The notes under the pieces were generated by a model. That model was not told the origin of the DNA. It saw nothing but the letters and a program-made list of their open reading frames with translations, and made no database searches. The position numbers and the translations under genes were made by a program. From Sphaerisporangium dianthi (GTDB taxonomy: Bacteria > Actinomycetota > Actinomycetes > Streptosporangiales > Streptosporangiaceae): a stretch of DNA of 64,000 nt. Within the stretch, counting starts at the first letter, position 1; every line of letters begins with the position of its first letter. Shown one piece after another: positions 62,327 through 64,000 of this stretch. Location: NCBI RefSeq assembly GCF_042654065.1, contig NZ_JBHSFP010000001.1:62001-126000 (forward strand), in the 5' to 3' direction.

Positions 62327-63244
62327 ATGACCACGACGGCCGCGGCGGCGTCACGGCGCCGCGCTCCGGGGGCGGCGGGGCGCAGCGTCCGCCGCAATCT
62401 GACGGCGTACGGGTTCCTCTGCGGGGCGCTGCTGTGCTTCGCGTTCTTCTCCTGGTACCCGATGGTGCGGGAGTTCCTGCTCAGCTTCCAGAAGACGAAC
62501 TTCGTCGGGCCGCCCGAATGGGTGGGCCTGGACAACTTCCGCACCGTGACCGAGGATTCGGCGTTCGCCCAGGCCTGGATCAACACGGCCGCCTTCACCG
62601 GGCTCGCGCTGATCGTCGGGTACGCCGTGCCGTTCGTGGCGGCGATCGTCCTGAACGAGCTGCGGCACGCCAAGGCCTACCTCAGGTTCGTCGTCTACCT
62701 GCCGGTGATGCTGCCGCCGGCCGTCGCGGTGCTGCTGTTCAAGTGGTTCTACGACCCGGGCCCCGGGCTGTTCAACCAGATCCTCGACCTGGTGCACCTG
62801 CCGGGGCTGAGCTGGCTGGACTCCACCAGCACCGCGCTGCTCTCGCTGGTGCTCGTCTCCACCTGGATGAACCTCGGCACCGGCACGCTGATCTACCTGG
62901 CGGCGCTGCAGAGCATCCCGGGCGAGCTGTACGAGGCGGCGGAGCTGGACGGCGCGGGCCTGTTCAGGCGGGTGTGGCACGTCACCATCCCGCAGACCAA
63001 ACTGGTCCTGCTGGTGATGCTGCTGCTGCAGATCGTCGCCACCATGCAGGTGTTCATCGAGCCGTACCTGCTGACCGGCGGCGGCCCTGAGAACGCGACG
63101 GTCACGGTGGCCTACCTCATGTACCAGTACGCCTTCAGCTTCGGCAACTTCGGCGGCGGAGGCGCGCTCGGACTGATGCTCATGATCGTGCTGATGGTGT
63201 TCTCGGCCGTCTACCTGCGCGTCTCGCGGGACAACCAGATCTAG
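62327..63244 (+). CDS. Sugar ABC transporter permease, MalF-like
   Basis: 305 residues. Six membrane helices; the EAA loop ELYEAAELDGAGLFRRVWHV, TIPQTK contacts the ATPase. It pairs with the MalG-like permease that starts 12 bases after its stop. No ATPase gene is seen; actinomycetes often share one MsiK ATPase among such systems. Confidence 0.94.
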   Translation: MTTTAAAASRRRAPGAAGRSVRRNLTAYGFLCGALLCFAFFSWYPMVREFLLSFQKTNFVGPPEWVGLDNFRTVTEDSAFAQAWINTAAFTGLALIVGYAVPFVAAIVLNELRHAKAYLRFVVYLPVMLPPAVAVLLFKWFYDPGPGLFNQILDLVHLPGLSWLDSTSTALLSLVLVSTWMNLGTGTLIYLAALQSIPGELYEAAELDGAGLFRRVWHVTIPQTKLVLLVMLLLQIVATMQVFIEPYLLTGGGPENATVTVAYLMYQYAFSFGNFGGGGALGLMLMIVLMVFSAVYLRVSRDNQI

Positions 63245-63256
63245 GAGTTGGCGACG

Positions 63257-64000
63257 ATGTCGAGCAGCACAGTGCGCTCGGGCGGCGAGGTACGCCCCGG
63301 CCACCCGCCGCGTCCCGTCCCGCCGCACGCGGGAGGTCCGCCGGGCGGCGCCGAGACCTCACCCCCCGCGCGCGGGCGGCGCGGGAAGGCGCCGGAGCGC
63401 CACGTCCGCGGCCTTGTGTCCCCGCAGACGCTCGGCACGACCCACGGGAAGATCATCTACTGGATCGTCCTGGTCACGGTGGTCGTCGGCTTCACCGCGA
63501 TCTTCGTCTTCCCGCTGTACTGGATGGTCACCGGGGCGCTGAAGTCGCCGGACGAGCTCGCCCAGATCCCGCCGTCGTTCTTCCCGAGCTCCCCGGACTT
63601 CAGCGTGTACGCCGAGGCGTGGGACCAGCTCGACCTCGGCGTGTTCCTGCGCAACACGGTCATCTACGCCGCGGGAGCCTGGCTGTTCACCCTGGCCATC
63701 GACGTCACCGCCGCCTACGCCCTGTCCAAGCTGCGGCCCGTGCTCGGCAAGCTCGTCCTCGGCGGGATGCTCGCCACGCTGATGATCCCGCCCACGGTGA
63801 TCCTGCTGCCGGCCTACCTGACGGTCAAGGACCTGCCGATCCTCGGGTTCAACCTGCTGAACACCCCCTGGGCGATCTGGCTGCCGGCCGCGGCCAACGG
63901 CTTCTTCATCTTCCTGCTCAAGCGGTTCTTCGACTCCATCCCCCGGGAACTGCTGGAGGCCGCCGAGATCGACGGCGCCGGCCCGGCGCGCATCCTGTGG
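63257..64000 (+). CDS. Sugar ABC transporter permease, MalG-like (3' end outside window)
   Basis: 248 codons are visible. A Pro/Gly-rich N-terminal extension of about 65 residues precedes the first helix (IIYWIVLVTVVVGFTAIFVF), then FPLYWMVTGALKSPDEL, IPPTVILLPAYLTV, and the start of the EAA loop RELLEAAEIDGAGPAR. It completes the membrane part of the importer. ATG at 63257; GGAG nine bases upstream. Confidence 0.93.
   Translation, partial: MSSSTVRSGGEVRPGHPPRPVPPHAGGPPGGAETSPPARGRRGKAPERHVRGLVSPQTLGTTHGKIIYWIVLVTVVVGFTAIFVFPLYWMVTGALKSPDELAQIPPSFFPSSPDFSVYAEAWDQLDLGVFLRNTVIYAAGAWLFTLAIDVTAAYALSKLRPVLGKLVLGGMLATLMIPPTVILLPAYLTVKDLPILGFNLLNTPWAIWLPAAANGFFIFLLKRFFDSIPRELLEAAEIDGAGPARILW

Overview
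The window is very GC-rich and codes almost wall to wall on both strands, with third-position G/C bias, frequent GTG starts and twin-lipobox/secretory leaders typical of a filamentous actinomycete. The gene content (LAL-type LuxR regulators, ECF41 and ECF42 sigma factors, XRE/HATPase pair, GH87 and GH13 secreted enzymes, Thermobifida-type polyester hydrolase) fits a member of the Streptosporangiales or a close relative. This assignment is inference. No rRNA, tRNA, CRISPR array or intact insertion sequence was seen.

Layout. 1-1871 (minus): GntR regulator, 2x[4Fe-4S] ferredoxin and an SsuA/NrtA-type binding lipoprotein in one coupled operon. 2060-4163 (minus): acyl-CoA-ligase-like enzyme and GNAT. 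4229-4585: fragment of a phosphotransferase gene cut off by a 1174-aa LuxR/LAL regulator (4592-8116). 8338-10839: amidase facing a secreted PET-hydrolase-like cutinase. 11086-14148: second LAL regulator. 15060-16736: ECF42 sigma factor with its YCII/DGPF partner and a recognisable ECF42-type promoter. 16755-19430: secreted GH3. 19688-23235: PH-domain protein, YihY/BrkB membrane protein, catalase. 23368-24307: XRE regulator plus membrane protein with a palindromic operator. 24560-30990: alcohol dehydrogenase, STAS protein, winged-helix protein, an AfsR-like ATPase without a DNA-binding domain, and small membrane proteins.

31219-40283 is a secreted starch-degradation block: a 2009-aa alpha-amylase/pullulanase fusion, a GH13-CBM20 alpha-amylase and a beta-helix protein. 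40423-43978 holds a GNAT, a glutamine amidotransferase, and a MarR regulator divergent from an FAD monooxygenase. 43986-46216 is an ECF41 sigma-factor island: a carboxymuconolactone-decarboxylase-like protein lacking its cysteines, a four-helix membrane protein, and between them and the sigma gene an array of ECF41-type promoters (one towards the target operon, three towards the sigma gene).

46369-49559 is the most system-like unit: a membrane protein and an NB-ARC ATPase with nine exact-length 42-residue TPR repeats, translationally coupled and sharing a short beta-repeat motif that recurs in a third protein at 29522. 49608-51962 is a divergent HATPase/XRE pair. 52440-55800: nuclease-fold protein, HesB-like protein, a second XRE/membrane module with two palindromic operators embedding a consensus-like promoter, and a small secreted protein. 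56297-64000: a secreted GH87-like alpha-1,3-glucanase divergent from a LacI regulator, followed by a CUT1-type sugar ABC transporter cut by the window end. CTTGCAG/CTGCAAG boxes near these genes suggest LacI-family control of glucan use.

A recurring oddity is tandem repeats that start at or just after a stop codon (14833, 24308, 25657, 60535), together with a 70-bp repeat array at 52101 and repeats inside the first LuxR gene.
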